64,000 bases of DNA from Chitinophagaceae bacterium. Its GTDB lineage: Bacteria > Bacteroidota > Bacteroidia > Chitinophagales > Chitinophagaceae. The notes below the pieces were generated by a model, which saw only the letters and a program-made list of their open reading frames with translations, was not told the origin of the DNA and ran no database searches. Positions 9,021-17,876 of the stretch are shown in pieces (the first letter of the stretch is position 1; each line of letters starts with the position of its first letter). The DNA lies in NCBI GenBank assembly GCA_016787085.1, contig JAEUVJ010000061.1:143138-207137 (forward strand), given 5' to 3'. A program made the translations under genes and the position numbers.

Positions 9021-9055
9021 AAGAAAAATGAGAAAGCAATGTTACTTTCTCATTT
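9021..9055 (-). terminator. Intrinsic terminator of the serine-palmitoyltransferase-like gene
   Basis: Perfect 11-bp inverted repeat AAATGAGAAAG / CTTTCTCATTT (9026-9036 and 9045-9055) with an 8-base loop. On the minus strand it continues into TTTTTCTT. It lies about 20 bases after the stop at 9076 and between two minus-strand genes, separating their transcripts. Confidence 0.7.
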
Positions 9056-9075
9056 CCTATAATGTAATGTGTGCC

Positions 9076-10335
9076 TTACTTTGCTTCAGCCATATCCGGA
9101 ATAGCTTCTGCTTTGTACTCGCCGGCATCCAGCTTCTTTTTGGTGGCTGAGAATGCTTTTAGCGTTGCTTCGATATCCGCATCGGTATGAGCAGCCGTTG
9201 GAATAAGGCGGTATATGATATGGCCTTTGGGTATAACAGGATAGACTACGATAGAACAGAATATCTTGTAGTTCTCCCGCAGATCCATTACCATGGCCGT
9301 TGCTTCTTCCACACCGCCCGTCATATATACCGGTGTTACTACCGAATCGGTTTTGCCGATATCAAATCCTCTTTCTTTAAGGCCATTCTGCAGCTTCTGG
9401 GCATTTTCCCAGAGTTTAGCTTTCAGCTCAGGCCTCGTACGTAAAAGCTCAAGCCGCTTCAGGTTACCGATCACCAATGGCATCGGCAGGCTTTTAGCAA
9501 ATATCTGTGAACGGATATTGTAACGGATATAATCAATGATCTTTCTGTCACCGGCAATAAATGCGCCGATCGAGGCCATAGATTTGGCAAAGGTGGAGAA
9601 GTAAAGATCTATCTGGTCCTGGCAGCCTTGCTCTTCACCGGCACCGGCTCCTGTTTTGCCCAAAGTGCCAAAACCATGTGCATCATCCACCAGTAAGCGG
9701 AACTGGTATTTCTTTTTTAAAGCAGCTATTTCTTTTAGCCTGCCCTGATCGCCGGCCATTCCGAATACACCTTCTGTAATGACCAGGATGCCGCCTGCGT
9801 TTTGTTTTTCGATCAATGCGGTGGCACGCTGTAATTGTTTTTCGCAATCTTCTACATCGTTATGTTTGAACACATACCTGTGACCGGCATGTAAACGTAA
9901 GCCATCAATGATACAGGCATGGCTTTCGGCATCATACACGATCACATCGTGACGACTGCACAGTACATCTATCAGGCTCACCATTCCCTGGTAACCGAAG
10001 TTCAGCAGGATGGTATCTTCCTTTCCTTCAAAGGCTGCCAGCTCGGCTTCCAGTTGCTCATGGTAATTACTATTGCCGCTCATCATGCGTGCACCCATAG
10101 GGAGGGCGAGGCCGAATTTGGCGGCAGCATCCGCATCTGCTTTTTTTACTTCAGGATGATTGGCGAGCCCAAGGTAATTGTTCAGGCTCCAGACGATCAT
10201 ATCTTGCCCGCGGAATTTCATGCGGCTTCCGATCTCGCCTTCCAGTTTGGGGAAAGCAAAATAGCCATGCGCTCTTTCGCGATGCTGCCCGATGGGGCCG
10301 TAATTCTTCAGTAAACGTTCAAAAATATCTGCCAT
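9076..10335 (-). CDS. Alpha-oxoamine synthase, probably serine palmitoyltransferase
   Basis: 419 residues from the ATG at 10335; a TTG 78 bases upstream is unlikely. Fold-type I PLP enzyme. Landmarks are NNYLGLANHPEV and GARMMSGNSNYHEQLE near the N-terminus, VDDAHGFGTLGKTGAG in the middle, and FSTFAKSMASIGAF, where the Lys at about 250 should bind PLP. TFAKSxAS is closer to bacterial serine palmitoyltransferases (TFSKS) than to BioF or Kbl. Such enzymes condense serine with a fatty acyl thioester as the first step of sphingolipid synthesis, common in Bacteroidota. 2-Amino-3-ketobutyrate CoA ligase remains possible. A canonical promoter lies at 10454-10484. A palindrome CCTGCCGGCAGG sits in the leader near 10355. 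Confidence 0.8.
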   Translation of the reverse strand: MADIFERLLKNYGPIGQHRERAHGYFAFPKLEGEIGSRMKFRGQDMIVWSLNNYLGLANHPEVKKADADAAAKFGLALPMGARMMSGNSNYHEQLEAELAAFEGKEDTILLNFGYQGMVSLIDVLCSRHDVIVYDAESHACIIDGLRLHAGHRYVFKHNDVEDCEKQLQRATALIEKQNAGGILVITEGVFGMAGDQGRLKEIAALKKKYQFRLLVDDAHGFGTLGKTGAGAGEEQGCQDQIDLYFSTFAKSMASIGAFIAGDRKIIDYIRYNIRSQIFAKSLPMPLVIGNLKRLELLRTRPELKAKLWENAQKLQNGLKERGFDIGKTDSVVTPVYMTGGVEEATAMVMDLRENYKIFCSIVVYPVIPKGHIIYRLIPTAAHTDADIEATLKAFSATKKKLDAGEYKAEAIPDMAEAK

Positions 10336-10453
10336 ATGGATATCAGGCCTGCCTGCCGGCAGGAAGGTTTTAGATTCTAGATCACAGACCTGACCCGGAA
10401 AAATGGAATGCAAGGTGGGAGAGAGCCTGTAACCTGTACAATTTTAAACTGCG

Positions 10454-10484
10454 CAAAGGTAAGGTTTTGGGTCTTACGGGCAAA
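10454..10484 (-). promoter_or_regulatory. Canonical Bacteroidota promoter of the serine-palmitoyltransferase-like gene
   Basis: On the minus strand: TTTG (10484-10481), 19 bases, then TACCTTTG (10461-10454), exact matches to the -33 and -7 elements recognised by the primary sigma factor of Bacteroidota. The start codon is at 10335, so the leader would be about 110 nt and includes the GC-rich palindrome near 10355. Confidence 0.7.
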
Positions 10485-10544
10485 GGACATAGCACCTATG
10501 TAAATAACTAACCCTTAGTTCTTTAATCTTCAGCTTTTTTCAAT

Positions 10545-10576
10545 AAAAAACCGGCCTTGTATTTACAAGGCCGGTT
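10545..10576 (-). terminator. Intrinsic terminator of the class A PBP gene
   Basis: Perfect 12-bp inverted repeat AACCGGCCTTGT / ACAAGGCCGGTT (10549-10560 and 10565-10576) with a 4-base loop. On the minus strand it is followed by a run of Ts (the As at 10545-10550). It starts 22 bases after the stop at 10599. Confidence 0.85.
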
Positions 10577-10598
10577 GATAGATTCAGGCTGGCTGCTT

Positions 10599-13013
10599 TT
10601 ATTCGTTTTTCTTTTTATCTTTTTTCCCAAATATCTTATTCAGAAGACCCTTTTTCTTTTTTGGTTCTTCTTCTGTTGCTGCGCCAATAGGTTTTGAGTC
10701 AACAATAGAAGCGGTATCTTTTATTACGGGCTTAGGTTCATCATCCGGCGGAACAGGTTTTGATTCCGGCCCGATATAGCCATTATTAATGTTATAATCG
10801 TCTTCGTTTCCTACTCCCTGGTCCTCACCTTCAGCACCCGGTTCTACATTCTCAATAATGTTCATGATATCTGCGCTGTTGATCTCGTTCTCCATTTCAG
10901 CGGGTTTGGCAAACCGGGCGTCTTTGTCAATGCCTAATGTTTTATCGCCATATACTTTCTTAAAGAAGGCTTCCCAGATCGGTCTGGCTACAGAGCCCCC
11001 ATAGAATGTAGAACTCTCGAGGGTAATAAAACGGTCATCGCAGCCTACCCATGTGCCTGCGAGTAACTGGGGGGTATAGCCCATGAACCAGAAATCGGCA
11101 TTGGAATTGGTCGTTCCTGTTTTTCCGCCTATTTCCGTGGCTCCCAGGCGTTGCATCATTCCGGCGGCTGTACCTTTCGTTACCGGTCCCTGCATCATTA
11201 TCGCCATTTTATAGGCAGTTACTTCACTGACCACTTCTTTGCGGTTAGTGCTATAGTCAAAGCGTTTGATCACATTGCCGTTCCTGTCTTCGATACGGCT
11301 GATGAAGTAAGGTTTTGTGGAGTAGCCATGACCTGCAAATATGCTGTAGCCCCACATCATTTCGAATAGGGAAAGATCGCAGGATCCTAATGCAATAGAA
11401 GGGTAAGGATCCACTTTAGTCGGGATATTCAGTTTTGACAGGAATTCAGCAAATCTTTCCGGCCCCACCTGTTTCATAATAAAGGCGGTGGCACAGTTTC
11501 TTGACCAGGTCAGCGCTGAGGCCATCGTCATGGCACGTCCTGTGCATGTTTTGGTAGTGGCGGGCACTAACTGGTTCTTGCCAAATGATTGTTGCTGGTC
11601 CAGTACTTCAGTTTCTGCATCAAAGCCTGCATCCTCCATAGCCTGTGTATAAAGCAACGGTTTGATGGTAGAACCTACCTGTCTTTTTGTTCTCAGATTG
11701 GCATGATCCAGTTTATAGGTTTTGAAATTGATACCACCCACCCATGCTCTTACTTCGCCGGTCACAGGGTCCATCACCATGAATGCGGTCTGCATCATCA
11801 GGCGGTGATATTTGATGGAATCCATCGGCGTCATAACCGTATCTTTTTCCCGCTTTGCATTCCACGCAAATATTTTCATAGGTACTTTCTGCGAGAAGGT
11901 CGCTTTGATCTCTTTATCACTCAGGCCGTCTTCTGCCAGGTTTTTCCAGCGATCGCTTTCCTTCATTGCTTTTTCCAATACTTCGGGATGTTCCTTCCAG
12001 ATGGCGCCAGTCTTCATTTTTGCCTGTTGCACCAGAGCTTTTTGCAATACCGGCATCTGCAAGGCCACTGCTTCTTCCGCATACTCCTGCATACGGGGAT
12101 TGATCGTGGTGTAGATCTTTAGCCCGTCTTCGTAGATGTCATACGAGCCGCCATCCGGCTTTTCAATGTCTTTCAGGATGTTCTTCACTTCATCCCTCAG
12201 CACTTCGCGGAAATATGGTGCATACCCGGTGTTCTCATCCATTTTTTTATACCGCAGCTCTATGGGTTTTACTTTCAGTTTTGCAGCTTCCGCTTCGGTC
12301 AGCTTATTATTTTTCACCATCTGGTCTATCACCACGTTCCTTCTTTCTTTTGATTGTTTGGGATTACGCCGGGGATTATAGGTGTAATTTGCTTTCAGCA
12401 TGCCCACCAATACGGCGGCTTCTTCTACATTGAGCCTGTCAGGTTCTTTCTGGAAAAAGGTCCTGGAAGCATTACGGATTCCATAGATGTTATCGCCGAA
12501 AGGAACGGCATTCAGGTAAAGTGTGATGATCTCTTCTTTTGTAAAATTCCTTTCGAGTTTGATGGCAATGATCCATTCTTTCAGTTTCTGGATCACCCGC
12601 ACTGCTTTGTTCGAAGATCTTTCATTAAACAGATTAAGCGCTAATTGCTGGGTAATGGTGCTGCCGCCTCCTTGTTTGCCGAGTGTAAAAGCAGCTCTCA
12701 TAGTGGACCGGAAGTCAATACCCGAATGGTTGTAAAAACGCTCATCTTCCGTGGCCACCAGGGCATCTATCACATGTTTGGAGATGTCCCTGTATTTGAC
12801 ATTGCTGCGGTTCCCTTTTTCAGTGTAATACTTTCCCATCAGGGTGCCGTCAGCCGCATAAGCCTCAGAAGCCTGCTGGATAGAAGGGTTCTCCAGGTCT
12901 TTCAGGGAGGGCATTTTGCCTAACAGACCAAAATTGGCAGCAGCGATCAACAGGATAAAAGCGCCAAAGCCAAAAAGGAAGATTCGCCAGAAAATGCGGA
13001 CAGCTCTTTTCAT
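10599..13013 (-). CDS. Class A penicillin-binding protein (PBP1A type)
   Basis: 804 residues. One membrane anchor at about 8-30. The glycosyltransferase (GT51) domain spans about 55-240, with EDERFY (catalytic Glu about 89), GGSTITQQLA and the membrane-proximal LYLNAVPFG. The transpeptidase domain has the penicillin-binding motifs VGSTIKP (Ser about 447), SRNCA as SxN, and GGKTGT at about 628-632. The enzyme polymerises and cross-links peptidoglycan at the outer face of the inner membrane. The C-terminus is an acidic then Lys-rich tail (KPKKKKGLLNKIFGKKDKK, landmarks only), common in Bacteroidota homologues. It is followed by a strong terminator. Confidence 0.95.
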   Translation of the reverse strand: MKRAVRIFWRIFLFGFGAFILLIAAANFGLLGKMPSLKDLENPSIQQASEAYAADGTLMGKYYTEKGNRSNVKYRDISKHVIDALVATEDERFYNHSGIDFRSTMRAAFTLGKQGGGSTITQQLALNLFNERSSNKAVRVIQKLKEWIIAIKLERNFTKEEIITLYLNAVPFGDNIYGIRNASRTFFQKEPDRLNVEEAAVLVGMLKANYTYNPRRNPKQSKERRNVVIDQMVKNNKLTEAEAAKLKVKPIELRYKKMDENTGYAPYFREVLRDEVKNILKDIEKPDGGSYDIYEDGLKIYTTINPRMQEYAEEAVALQMPVLQKALVQQAKMKTGAIWKEHPEVLEKAMKESDRWKNLAEDGLSDKEIKATFSQKVPMKIFAWNAKREKDTVMTPMDSIKYHRLMMQTAFMVMDPVTGEVRAWVGGINFKTYKLDHANLRTKRQVGSTIKPLLYTQAMEDAGFDAETEVLDQQQSFGKNQLVPATTKTCTGRAMTMASALTWSRNCATAFIMKQVGPERFAEFLSKLNIPTKVDPYPSIALGSCDLSLFEMMWGYSIFAGHGYSTKPYFISRIEDRNGNVIKRFDYSTNRKEVVSEVTAYKMAIMMQGPVTKGTAAGMMQRLGATEIGGKTGTTNSNADFWFMGYTPQLLAGTWVGCDDRFITLESSTFYGGSVARPIWEAFFKKVYGDKTLGIDKDARFAKPAEMENEINSADIMNIIENVEPGAEGEDQGVGNEDDYNINNGYIGPESKPVPPDDEPKPVIKDTASIVDSKPIGAATEEEPKKKKGLLNKIFGKKDKKKNE

Positions 13014-13192
13014 AAAATTGATTGTGATAGTTCAAAAGACGTGAATGACGGCTACAGGTTCAATGCTCAGTAATCATGCCACGCTTTATTCAGAAAATAG
13101 CCAGCCGAAATTAAGAAAAAGGAAACCGGTGCCACTATAGGCCGGATTAATTTTTTCCCAAAAGCATTACCGGCTACAACAGAAGGGTCTCA

Positions 13193-16171
13193 TCAGAACT
13201 TACCCGGGAAATTCCTGTCGAGAAATTGCTTGTACTTATCGAGATCTTTACTATTCTTCAGCACTTCCAGGTTCGGTTCGGTGATGACGGCGAAGTAATA
13301 TTTACCACCTGTCAGCCAGGGAATGATCTGCGAAGCAGTCAGCGGTTTTGTTTTGTCAATATAGTCTATGGCTTCCTGTGCATTTTTGAACGGGCTCATG
13401 ATCAGCAAACGGTTGTCGGCGTCAATTTCTATCAACTCGGCCGTCATTTGCTTACTATAATAAGTGTCCCTGTTATGACGGGCAAAGGCATTTTTGGCCT
13501 CATTGCCATACACCCGGTCCACTTTGCTCAATACAAGTACGACATAGTGAGGAGCGTCCGGGGTGAATGTATAATTGGTAGCAGGGGGTAAGGGCCTTTT
13601 CGAAACAGTATCAGCGGCAGGCTTATTATTTATCGCCACAGGCGGAACCTGAGCAGGTTTTTGTGTCGTTACCGTATCTTTTGAAACAGCAGGAAGGGTT
13701 TGTTGCGGGCGGTTATTGGCAACAGCCGCATCGGGCCGGTAGCGGGTCGTCGTATCTTCGTCAGGCCGGTTAACAACCAGCTTCCTGAGTTCTTCTTCTA
13801 TCTGCTGGCGGCGGCCGAGTACATCGAGCAAGGTAGCTGCCTTTTCAGCCAAAGGGGTTTGTGCAAAATTGCTGATAATGTTGTTCAGGGATATTTTCGC
13901 TATGCTGTCCTGTCTTTGTTTGATGTAATAGACCGACTCGATATAGAGCAATTGCGGTGTCCAGTGGTTTTTGCCGTACAGGCTATCCGCTATCTTCTTT
14001 TCTGCAATCGCTTCATTAAATTTTCCTTCAATGAAGAGATCATATATTCTTTCATACGTCTTTGTGGCTTCGCTGTTGCCCGTTTTTGACTGCGGGTCTT
14101 TTCCTGTAGTGACGATGGTAGTGAAATTGCTCCCGGTAAACTGGTCATTCATCAGTTTTTTGATAGCAGCTGCTTTCGCCGTCTCCCCGTTCTTATTATA
14201 GCAATAGTAAAGCTGGAAAAGCACTTCATCCATTTTTGGATGCTGCGGAAAACGGATGCGCAGATCTTCCAGGGTTTCGGTGCCCATCGGGCAGTTCTCG
14301 ATCTCCTGGATATATAGTTTACCGAGATTGAACTGCGCCATCTGGACCGAATCATTGGATTGTTTCATCAGTGTATCGGTCAGCGGCAGTTTTTGATACA
14401 AGGCATCAAAAGTGATCTCGGCAGGCTCATTGGCGGTAAGGTCTTTTGCATTGCCCGCCAGTTTAGTATTGCTACCGTCAATTCTATTGGCGTTTCGGAT
14501 GATGCTGCTGATGGCAGCGGCCCTCCGCCAATTGTCCTGGTTAGGCCTTGTTCCCCATTTTGTTTTGAAATCAGCCAGGCCTTTTTGCCGTGAACTGGCA
14601 TTATAGAAATACCATTCGCCTTTGGTATTGGTGGGGAAAAGCGGAGTCTGGTCCTGTCCGGGCAGTGTAATACCTGATCCGGTTGAAATACCCTCATCTT
14701 TCAGGCCCTGTTGTTTGCGAAGGGTCTTTACTAATTTCCTGACATAATCTTTTCTTTCTTCCTCAGGCAGGGCGGCAATACGCTGCAGGCTGTCCTGTCG
14801 TTCTATTACTTCGAGGTTGTCAGCTATCAATCCCGCAGCTTTTTTCCGATCGGCTATGGCTTCCGGATTTTTTATCGAAGGATCACCCATGTTCAGGCTA
14901 TCGTAAAAATTGTAGGCATTGCGGAAGTGCTTCTTGGCAAAGGATAGTTCTGCCAGCTGAAGAAAAGCTTTGTTCCGCTGCGATGGATCGTTAGATGTGT
15001 ATTGGGTGCTTTTCAGCAACAGGGCAATGGCGCCATCATAGTTATTCCTTTCCAGTTCCATCTGTGCCGCCATGTAGTAAATGATATCACGGTAATCCTG
15101 GTATTTATCCCGCTTAGCCATCTTTACCAGGGTTTCGATATTCTTTGCGATATAGTTTTCGCCGCCATCCTTATTCACTCTTATCGAAAAAAGCCTGGCA
15201 TAAATGTCCAGTATCGGGTCGGTGGTATGGCGAATGGCTTTGCTGTAATATTCTTCTGCTTCCTCAGATTGCCCGCTTCTTTCATACAATTGCGCCAGCA
15301 GGTATTCCCATCTTGCCCTTTCCTGCTTATTGGTGGCATTGGTGAGTGCTTTGGTCAAATGTGCCGCTGCACTGTCCCACATATTCTGTTTGTAGAACCA
15401 GTAGGCCTGTACTTCGGCCAGGTCATCATTCAACCTTTCGGGAAACTGCGGATCATCTCTCAGTGTAATGATCAGGCTGGCCGCTTCAGCAAACTGGTCC
15501 TGAGCCAGGAAATTCCTGATCTGCCAGATAAAGGCATCATTGCGGCTGGGTGGCTCAGAAAATACCCGGCGGGGCAAACTGTTCTTTTCTTTGGTAGCTA
15601 TGCTGAAAGCCGTATTGCCATCCATGCGGCTGCCGATGTTCATATAGTAGCCATCCTTTTCTTTTTTGGCAAAAGCATAGTTGATGAACTGGAACATCAG
15701 GTAGGCCGAGTCGAATTGTTTTTTCAGGTAGTAGGAAGCTCCCCACAGGAGGTAAAGATTATCTACCCAGTCGCCACGGAGGTCATGCAGTGCAATGCCC
15801 GTTTGTGATTTGTAAGAAATTGAATCCAACTGGGTGCTGTCGGCCGCAGTAGCATCAAGGGTATAGTTGTAAAAAGGAAGTAAAGCGGAATAGTCGTCCT
15901 TGAAAGAAAGCTTGGCCTTTTCCAATACTTCATTCAGCTTGTTGTTGGCGTTAAAGTAGTAGTTGTAATGCGTGACGGTATTCTGAATGAGCCGCCTGGG
16001 TAGCGTAAATTTTTTCTGATCTGATCTTTCCGAACGTAAGGTGCGGTTATCGTATTCTTTGGGTTTTTTAATGCCGAGGTCAACACCCAGTTGCCCGTAA
16101 GAAGTCGTAGTTAACTGGCAAAGGATAACGAATAAAAAAGCAGTAACAGTATAATTTCGGATAGGTCCCAT
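13193..16171 (-). CDS. Type IX secretion / gliding protein PorW/SprE-like, with TPR repeats
   Basis: 992 residues. An N-terminal signal sequence ends near SYGQLG; a Cys is in the hydrophobic core (VILCQ) but the lipobox is not canonical. The opening PKEYDNRTLRSERS and FTLPRRLIQNTVTHYNYYFNA resemble the conserved N-terminus of PorW/SprE proteins. Several TPR-like helical repeats lie between about 130 and 430 (for example YWFYKQNMWDSAAAHLTKAL) and between about 640 and 800. A Pro/Thr-rich linker (840-900) leads to a C-terminal domain of about 90 residues (HYVVLVLSKVDRVYGNEAKN) with SPOR-like spacing. PorW/SprE is a periplasmic component required for T9SS secretion and gliding in Bacteroidota. 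Assignment is from recalled similarity; other por/spr genes are not in the window. Confidence 0.75.
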   Translation of the reverse strand: MGPIRNYTVTAFLFVILCQLTTTSYGQLGVDLGIKKPKEYDNRTLRSERSDQKKFTLPRRLIQNTVTHYNYYFNANNKLNEVLEKAKLSFKDDYSALLPFYNYTLDATAADSTQLDSISYKSQTGIALHDLRGDWVDNLYLLWGASYYLKKQFDSAYLMFQFINYAFAKKEKDGYYMNIGSRMDGNTAFSIATKEKNSLPRRVFSEPPSRNDAFIWQIRNFLAQDQFAEAASLIITLRDDPQFPERLNDDLAEVQAYWFYKQNMWDSAAAHLTKALTNATNKQERARWEYLLAQLYERSGQSEEAEEYYSKAIRHTTDPILDIYARLFSIRVNKDGGENYIAKNIETLVKMAKRDKYQDYRDIIYYMAAQMELERNNYDGAIALLLKSTQYTSNDPSQRNKAFLQLAELSFAKKHFRNAYNFYDSLNMGDPSIKNPEAIADRKKAAGLIADNLEVIERQDSLQRIAALPEEERKDYVRKLVKTLRKQQGLKDEGISTGSGITLPGQDQTPLFPTNTKGEWYFYNASSRQKGLADFKTKWGTRPNQDNWRRAAAISSIIRNANRIDGSNTKLAGNAKDLTANEPAEITFDALYQKLPLTDTLMKQSNDSVQMAQFNLGKLYIQEIENCPMGTETLEDLRIRFPQHPKMDEVLFQLYYCYNKNGETAKAAAIKKLMNDQFTGSNFTTIVTTGKDPQSKTGNSEATKTYERIYDLFIEGKFNEAIAEKKIADSLYGKNHWTPQLLYIESVYYIKQRQDSIAKISLNNIISNFAQTPLAEKAATLLDVLGRRQQIEEELRKLVVNRPDEDTTTRYRPDAAVANNRPQQTLPAVSKDTVTTQKPAQVPPVAINNKPAADTVSKRPLPPATNYTFTPDAPHYVVLVLSKVDRVYGNEAKNAFARHNRDTYYSKQMTAELIEIDADNRLLIMSPFKNAQEAIDYIDKTKPLTASQIIPWLTGGKYYFAVITEPNLEVLKNSKDLDKYKQFLDRNFPGKF

Positions 16172-16315
16172 TTTTCCGCCGCAAACTAAACTCTTAATAA
16201 CTGAATTTCAAATATTTTAGTATAAACAGAAGCCAATATTTTTTTGCCTGTTTCGTTGATGAAATGGCTCTGACACAGGCTCATTCCTTACCTTTAAAGC
16301 GTTTAAAATTCAATT

Positions 16316-16717
16316 ATGGCAAAACTGGACGCCGGATCTACGCTGAAACGATTGCGAAACCGTTACCGGCTTGTCGTCATGAATGACGATACTTATGAGG
16401 AGGTTGTCACCTTTAAATTGTCCCGTCTCAGTGTTTACATTGGTTTGAGCACAATATTTGTAGTATTGGTAGGCCTGACCGTGGCGCTGATCATTTTTAC
16501 CCCTCTCAAATATTATATTCCCGGGTATGATGATCTCAGAATAGGCCGTGAATATCAGCAGTTAAAGTACGATGCGGATAAGATGTCCCGGGAACTGGAA
16601 CAGTTAAAACAATACCAGGAAGGATTGAGAAAAGGACCGCTGATGGGAGAAGGGAAGACCGTCAATTTGGATACGGCGCAGCTGCAATTGCCCAAAGAAG
16701 AAATATCGAGTGACTAG
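16316..16717 (+). CDS. Membrane protein resembling the N-terminal part of bactofilin-linked M23 peptidases, without the peptidase domain
   Basis: 133 residues. Cytoplasmic N-terminus with RNRYRLVVMNDDTYEEVVTFKLS, one transmembrane helix at about 39-61, then FTPLKYYIPGYDDL and a short coiled coil (about 75-105, EYQQLKYDADKMSRELEQL). This layout matches the anchor and coiled coil of M23/LytM peptidases that sit beside bactofilin genes in many Bacteroidota, but the protein stops about 150 residues early. There is no room for a peptidase fragment before the next gene, which starts 104 bases later. It may serve as a bactofilin-binding membrane scaffold; this is inference. A TACCTTTA box at 16289-16296 is a weak candidate -7 element. 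Confidence 0.7.
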   Translation: MAKLDAGSTLKRLRNRYRLVVMNDDTYEEVVTFKLSRLSVYIGLSTIFVVLVGLTVALIIFTPLKYYIPGYDDLRIGREYQQLKYDADKMSRELEQLKQYQEGLRKGPLMGEGKTVNLDTAQLQLPKEEISSD

Positions 16718-16821
16718 CGGTGGGAGGATTAAGTGTAAACAGGCATTGACTTAGCCAAAATGTTTTTATACTTTTCGGATGGATCATCCGCCGGAATAAT
16801 AGAATAAGTAAATCACAACCT

Positions 16822-17277
16822 ATGTTTAACGCAAAAAACAAAACCGACATGTTACCCGAAAAAACATCTAACGGAAACGGCGGCGCTACCCTGGTAAGTG
16901 CCGGTACTACTCTCAAAGGCGACATCAGCAGCAACAGTGATCTCCGGATCGATGGTACGATCATCGGCAATGTGACCAGTGCGGCCAAGATCGTTATCGG
17001 CGCCAATGGGTCAGTAGAAGGAAATATTGCCGGTAACCAGGCAGATGTAGTCGGCAAGGTGACTGGTGATATCAAAACCAAGGATCTGCTGCAGCTGCGT
17101 GGTGAATGTGTGGTGAAAGGCAATGTGTATGCCGGTAAACTGCAGATAGAGCCAACAGCCGTATTCAATGGTCAATGTCATATGGGTGCTGCAGCCGCTC
17201 CTGAAAAGAATGGCAACGGCAGCCATACTATCGCAGAGATCAGTAAAAATGGACAAACAGCGGCCATCGCCCACTAA
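16822..17277 (+). CDS. Bactofilin (polymer-forming cytoskeletal protein)
   Basis: 151 residues. The central part (about 22-120) is the bactofilin beta-helix, read as successive short strands with glycine and valine at regular spacing: LVSAGTTLKGDISSNSDLRIDG, IIGNVTSAAKIVIGANG, VEGNIAGNQADVVGKVTGD, VVKGNVYAGKLQIEP (partial landmarks). The tails are short and unstructured, as is usual. Bactofilins form cytoplasmic filaments at the membrane and help position cell-wall enzymes. The previous gene is a likely membrane partner. The 3' end overlaps the next start by 29 bases, indicating an operon. Confidence 0.93.
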   Translation: MFNAKNKTDMLPEKTSNGNGGATLVSAGTTLKGDISSNSDLRIDGTIIGNVTSAAKIVIGANGSVEGNIAGNQADVVGKVTGDIKTKDLLQLRGECVVKGNVYAGKLQIEPTAVFNGQCHMGAAAAPEKNGNGSHTIAEISKNGQTAAIAH

Positions 17278-17488
17278 TCACTCCAATAAGGACCTTCTTC
17301 GCTATGCGGGTCTCGGCTCGCAATTATTAGCAGCTATCGGTCTGGCAGTTTTTGCCGGGCTGAAAGCTGACAAATGGCTGCATACTTCCCCCGTGTTGGC
17401 CTGTGTCTTACCTTTGCTCGCATTAGGCGCTATGTTTTATAAACTGGTGCGGGATACAGGTAAACACAAAAAAGATGAACCGGAATAG
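17249..17488 (+). CDS. AtpI-like small membrane protein
   Basis: 79 residues when started at the ATG at 17249 inside the end of the bactofilin gene. Two transmembrane helices: LLRYAGLGSQLLAAIGLAVFAG and VLACVLPLLALGAMFYKLV (partial landmarks). The order aromatic-Gly-helix, LKADKWLHTSP loop, then second helix fits the AtpI/ATPase_gene1 family, small proteins encoded next to F0F1 ATP synthase in many bacteria. No ATP synthase gene is found here; the next gene overlaps by 14 bases. Confidence 0.75.
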   Translation: MDKQRPSPTNHSNKDLLRYAGLGSQLLAAIGLAVFAGLKADKWLHTSPVLACVLPLLALGAMFYKLVRDTGKHKKDEPE

Positions 17489-17876
17489 TATAGGCCCTCT
17501 TCGCCCGATGATCCTCGTGTTTGTATTGCTCAATGGTTTTTTTGTAGCAGGCAGAGCGATACTCGAAAAATGGAATGTTGATCAATCCGTCGTTATAGGA
17601 GGCAACCTTATTTTATTTATCGTCAGCCTGGCTTCTTTTTTATTGACCAAACGGTCATTGGCGGCGCCTAACCCCAATGCTTTTGTACGGGCCATGTATG
17701 GCAGTTTTATGATCAAATTCTTTGTGTGTGCCGCCGCGGCTTTTGCGTATATCATGTCGGTGAAGAAAAATGTAAATAAACAGGCGCTGTTTGTCTGCAT
17801 GGGGCTCTACATTGTTTATACAGTTCTCGAAGTATCTTCCCTCCTGAAATTGCTCAAGCAGAAAAAGAATGCCTAA
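17475..17876 (+). CDS. Small four-helix membrane protein of unknown function
   Basis: 133 residues, nearly all hydrophobic. Four predicted transmembrane helices at about 12-30, 40-58, 70-92 and 102-122 (for example ILVFVLLNGFFVAGRAIL and KFFVCAAAAFAYIMSVKK). The C-terminus is basic (LLKQKKNA). In Bacteroidota a protein of this size and topology often sits between the AtpI-like gene and atpB, so an accessory role for ATP synthase assembly is a plausible guess. Here it overlaps its neighbours on both sides (14 and 8 bases), so all are co-transcribed. Confidence 0.7.
   Translation: MNRNSIGPLRPMILVFVLLNGFFVAGRAILEKWNVDQSVVIGGNLILFIVSLASFLLTKRSLAAPNPNAFVRAMYGSFMIKFFVCAAAAFAYIMSVKKNVNKQALFVCMGLYIVYTVLEVSSLLKLLKQKKNA

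Noticed and set aside
15002..15808. 268-codon open frame on the plus strand
   Set aside because: It is antisense to the PorW/SprE-like gene, rich in His/Phe/Cys and lacks any recognisable domain or start context; the minus-strand frame is clearly the gene.
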